Assembly (NCBI GenBank): GCA_903879715.1
Contig: CAIRMR010000084.1
Span: forward strand, 1 to 34,696
Direction: 5' to 3'
Length of the DNA stretch: 34,696 nucleotides
Source of the DNA: an uncultured Bacteroidales bacterium
GTDB taxonomy: Bacteria > Bacteroidota > Bacteroidia > Bacteroidales > UBA4417
This document shows, in pieces, positions 32,653 to 34,696 of this stretch. The position numbers and the translations under genes were made by a program. Numbering within the stretch: the stretch's first letter is position 1; each line of letters opens with the position of its first letter. The notes beneath the pieces were generated by a model that saw nothing but the letters and a program-made list of their open reading frames with translations, did no database searches and was not told the DNA's origin.

Positions 32653-33299
32653 TTTTGTATTTTTTTTTAGAAACCCTGTTTTTCATAATAACCCTGGTTA
32701 TAATCACATAATGTCATTCATCCTATAGCTGATTGTAGTTATCCTGAATTTATTCCCGCTTACTCTTTTGGATTTACAATCGGTCTTAAATGTTTAAATA
32801 CAATAATTATTCCAATTGTTTATTTTGTTGGTTAATAGATTGATAGCGGTATTTTATTGACTATCTGCGGGAAAGTCTTGTTTCAAAACGAAACGGTATT
32901 TAATAATAAAGTGGTTTAATTCCCCGACCCTTTGGGTCGGAAAGAAAAAAATCAATTTTGATACCTCGAGGCTCTGCCTCGGGGTGATTCATTGTTATTA
33001 GTACAATATACCGGAGAGGTTATACCTGCGTCAGTCAGAAAATAAGAAAAGGCAAACCGGGTTCAAAAGTAATACCATGATTTGTAATATCATTAGTCAA
33101 TCCTGATAGCCGTAGTGTTTTATGCTGTTTTTTATAAGAGAGTGTCCAAAAATGTATCAAAATATAAGATGTGATAATTATGTAACTTATTTCCAGAAAA
33201 ATGTAACGCTAATTGCTTCAAAGTCAATCAATTTTGTAGTCTGATAGGTTGCGGAGACTTGAAAATATGTTGGAGTAATAAATTCCTGAAATAAATAAA
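32653..33299. other. Intergenic with REP-like hairpins
   Basis: Gene-free, AT-rich. It holds the two REP-like hairpins at 32924-32985; otherwise I see no ORF, promoter or terminator. Confidence 0.5.
32924..32985. repeat. Pair of REP-like hairpins
   Basis: CCGACCC (32924-32930) pairs with GGGTCGG (32934-32940) with a TTT loop. ACCTCGAGGC (32963-32972) pairs with GCCTCGGGGT (32976-32985) at 9 of 10 positions with a TCT loop. GC-rich stem-loops of this kind in AT-rich intergenic DNA resemble REP elements mobilised by RAYT/IS200-like transposases. No such transposase is in the window. Confidence 0.65.
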
Positions 33300-33542
33300 A
33301 TGAAAGCAGCACAATACCCTATGGGCGAGCTTAATACTAATGATAAGGGACTTGAAATGATTTCAGGTCGCGGACACTGTGCAAATTATCACGATACAGG
33401 TAAAGACCAGCAGGAAGTTAGTTATCAGTGTCCTATGAATTGCGAAGGTAATAAAACATATAATCAGCCGGGAGTATGCCCGGTTTGTTCTATGCAACTG
33501 GTAATGGTTGGATCGGATTACCCCAGGATTTGTATTGAATAA
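33300..33542 (+). CDS. Small heavy-metal-binding domain (HMBD) protein
   Basis: An 80-residue protein whose C-terminal half carries the HMBD pattern: VSYQCPMNCEGNKTYNQPGVCPVCSMQLVMVG (CPM...CPxCxMxL), which in metal efflux proteins binds Cu, Zn or similar ions. The usual HMBD reads YTCPMHP...PGxCPxCGMxL; here CPMN and CSMQ replace CPMH and CGMD, so ligand geometry may differ. It is 47 bases upstream of a 39-residue single-helix protein in the same orientation, so they may act as a metal-handling pair. Confidence 0.8.
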   Translation: MKAAQYPMGELNTNDKGLEMISGRGHCANYHDTGKDQQEVSYQCPMNCEGNKTYNQPGVCPVCSMQLVMVGSDYPRICIE

Positions 33543-33589
33543 CTTTAGTAAGCTGATATAATTAGCACCAGTAAAGAAAGAGGTGAAAT

Positions 33590-33709
33590 ATGATGAATGC
33601 ATTCGCGGAATCCATTCCTGAAATGGGAATGGGATGGATTTTCGGTATCGCAATTCTGGTGATTCTTGGCGTAATTTATGTAAGGATCAGAAAAAACAGC
33701 CGGAACTGA
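33590..33709 (+). CDS. 39-residue single-helix membrane protein
   Basis: ATG 33590 (or 33593) opens an ORF of 39 codons: MMNAFAESIPEMGMGWIFGI, then AILVILGVIYVRIRKNSRN. One transmembrane helix (about 15-31) is followed by a positive tail, giving N-out orientation by the positive-inside rule. AAGAAAGAGGTGA just upstream is one of the few good Shine-Dalgarno matches in the window. It follows the HMBD gene by 47 bases and probably shares its transcript. Small membrane proteins of this form accompany metal-resistance genes, which is the only functional hint. Confidence 0.6.
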   Translation: MMNAFAESIPEMGMGWIFGIAILVILGVIYVRIRKNSRN

Positions 33710-34081
33710 TCATAGCATCCTGCCTGCTATTCTTCGACTATGTGGCTGATAAATATTAAGGATCATTCTCTTTATCACTATTTTAACTTTTCCGTAAGTT
33801 CCCGCTTTGCCCAAATGCCCTCTTAACGCTCGTTTTGAGTTTATGTTAATCTTTTTTATTAATTGATTGTTTTTGCTGATTCTCAGTTGTCTGGTGAGGG
33901 TGATTTTACAGTGTAAATTTGACACAGCATTGATCTTATACGATGAAAAGCCGGCGATGACAAAAAAAATATTTCTATTTTAGCCGTATTCAGAACTAAA
34001 TTTGTAATTTTTCTGCTAAATATTTTTTGTATTCAACCTGATAATTTCTTACTTTCGAACGACCTTTTAAATTTAAAAATT
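33710..34081. other. Intergenic before the repeat protein
   Basis: No gene is supported; a minus-strand frame (33710-33925) has no recognisable domain. The promoter for the following gene is at 34027-34057. Confidence 0.4.
34027..34057 (+). promoter_or_regulatory. Promoter of the Ada-like/TolA-like gene
   Basis: TTG at 34027-34029, a 20-base spacer, then TACTTTCG at 34050-34057 (one mismatch to TAnnTTTG). The ATG follows 25 bases later. Confidence 0.55.
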
Positions 34082-34696
34082 ATGAAAAAGAATATTTTTG
34101 TTATTGCCTTATTCGTTTTTGGATTGATCACCCAACTGCAGGCTCAAACCGTTTATGTTACTTCAGCAGGAGATAAATACCACAAAAAGGATTGCCAGTA
34201 CGCAAAAGCAGGTGATGTGAAATCTATGAGTATGGACGAAGCCAAAGGCAAAGGATTAACCCCATGTTCGGTTTGCTTTAAAGAAACACCGGCAAAGACA
34301 GCCGTCGAATCCAAAACAACAGCTAATAAAGCAAAGGCTGACGCCAAAAGAGAAGCTGACAAAGCTAAAATAGCACAAAAAAAAGAAACCGAAAAAATTA
34401 AAAAAGAAGCTGAGAAAACCAAAATAGCTGCAAAAAAAGAAGCTGAGAAAGCGAAAGCTGAAGCAAAGAAACAAGCTGACAAAGCCAAACTGGCGAAAGC
34501 AAAGGAAACTGAAAAAGTAAAGAAGGAAGCTGAAAAGACCAAATTAGCCCAAAAGAAAGAAGCTGAGAAAGCCAAACTGGAAGCTAAGAAGGAAGCCGAC
34601 AAAACCAAGGCAGCAAAATTAAAGGAGGCTGAAAAGGCTAAAGCAGAAGCCAAGAAGGCGGCAGATGCTAAGAAAGCGGCAGAAGCAAAAAGAAAA
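34082..34696 (+). CDS. Secreted protein with Ada-like metal motif and TolA-like repeats (3' end outside the window)
   Basis: From ATG 34082 the frame stays open to the window edge (205 codons seen). It has a signal peptide (1-22, MKKNIFVIALFVFGLITQLQAQ), a small domain (23-66) with VYVTSAGDKYHKKDCQYAKA and GLTPCSVCF, placing Cys38, Cys62 and Cys65 plus His34 as an Ada-type zinc pattern often found in secreted nuclease-like or metal-binding proteins. After residue 70 comes a Lys/Ala/Glu helix of perfectly periodic 40-residue repeats (starting at residues 92, 132 and 172), like a TolA-type rod. It is cut by the window, so the C-terminal domain is unknown. An opposite-strand ORF (34153-34653, Ala/Ser/Phe-rich) is its shadow. 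Confidence 0.8.
   Translation, partial: MKKNIFVIALFVFGLITQLQAQTVYVTSAGDKYHKKDCQYAKAGDVKSMSMDEAKGKGLTPCSVCFKETPAKTAVESKTTANKAKADAKREADKAKIAQKKETEKIKKEAEKTKIAAKKEAEKAKAEAKKQADKAKLAKAKETEKVKKEAEKTKLAQKKEAEKAKLEAKKEADKTKAAKLKEAEKAKAEAKKAADAKKAAEAKRK
34355..34696 (+). repeat. 120-bp direct repeats within the coding region
   Basis: Copies start at 34355, 34475 and 34595 (the last partial). Each encodes 40 residues of the form ADKAKxAxxKETEKxKKEAE... with mostly conservative changes. They are likely to vary in number by recombination. Confidence 0.75.

Noticed and set aside
34153-34653. Minus-strand Ala/Ser/Phe-rich ORF of 166 codons
   Set aside because: It is the complement of the Lys/Ala/Glu repeat coding region; it has no domain, promoter or ribosome-binding site, while the plus-strand ORF has a signal peptide.

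Overview
The window looks like a chromosomal segment of a Bacteroidota bacterium, probably Bacteroidales or Marinilabiliales. Supporting signs are AT-rich leaders with few Shine-Dalgarno motifs, several promoters of the Bacteroidota type (TTG, 19-20 nt spacer, TAnnTTTG), small proteins of types common in this phylum (DUF6496, heavy-metal-binding domain, YbjQ) and a fused E1 alpha-beta 2-oxoacid dehydrogenase. There is no rRNA, tRNA, CRISPR array or intact insertion sequence that I can see. The species cannot be named from the sequence.

Layout. (1) 0.4-2.8 kb: an AT-rich amino-acid island. A single-domain asparaginase, a RidA deaminase and a serine-racemase/dehydratase-like PLP enzyme form a tight minus-strand operon, divergent from a MarR regulator over an 18-bp perfect palindrome. 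(2) 2.8-3.8 kb: no convincing gene; the GC-richer part folds into hairpins and may be a remnant. (3) 3.8-24.1 kb: a carbohydrate island. Glucosamine-6-P deaminase and transketolase are followed by a HutC-type GntR regulator divergent from a 2-oxoacid dehydrogenase E2 and a fused E1. Next come a zinc polyol dehydrogenase, an AraC regulator, an FGGY kinase, a PHP-like protein, a class II aldolase/SDR fusion, a fructose-6-phosphate-aldolase-type enzyme and a transaldolase. An unrelated AAA ATPase and a sorbose-1-phosphate-reductase-like enzyme close the island. (4) 24.1-34.7 kb: gene-sparse, AT-rich accessory DNA with a GNAT protein, an SRAP plus membrane-anchored exonuclease VII-like pair, small stress and metal proteins, broken small ORFs and REP-like hairpins. 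At the right edge is a secreted Ada-like/TolA-like repeat protein that runs off the window.

How the genes fit together. The carbohydrate island reads as a route for a polyol or unusual ketose: oxidation by the zinc dehydrogenase, phosphorylation by the FGGY kinase, then cleavage and oxidation by the aldolase/SDR fusion. Carbon would be rearranged by the FSA-like enzyme, transaldolase and transketolase, and triose-derived pyruvate passed to the E1/E2 complex. The substrate is not fixed by the sequence. The PHP-like protein lodged between kinase and aldolase has no obvious known role. The SRAP/ExoVII-like operon is the best candidate for an undescribed DNA-repair or defence module.

Two regulator-target pairs (MarR and GntR) share the same geometry: one perfect palindrome lies at the common -33 zone of back-to-back promoters, about 17 bp from each -7 box. 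Intergenic gaps inside the carbohydrate island are filled with degenerate, phrase-like repeats, including a 23-bp tandem array that runs into the start of the aldolase/SDR gene.
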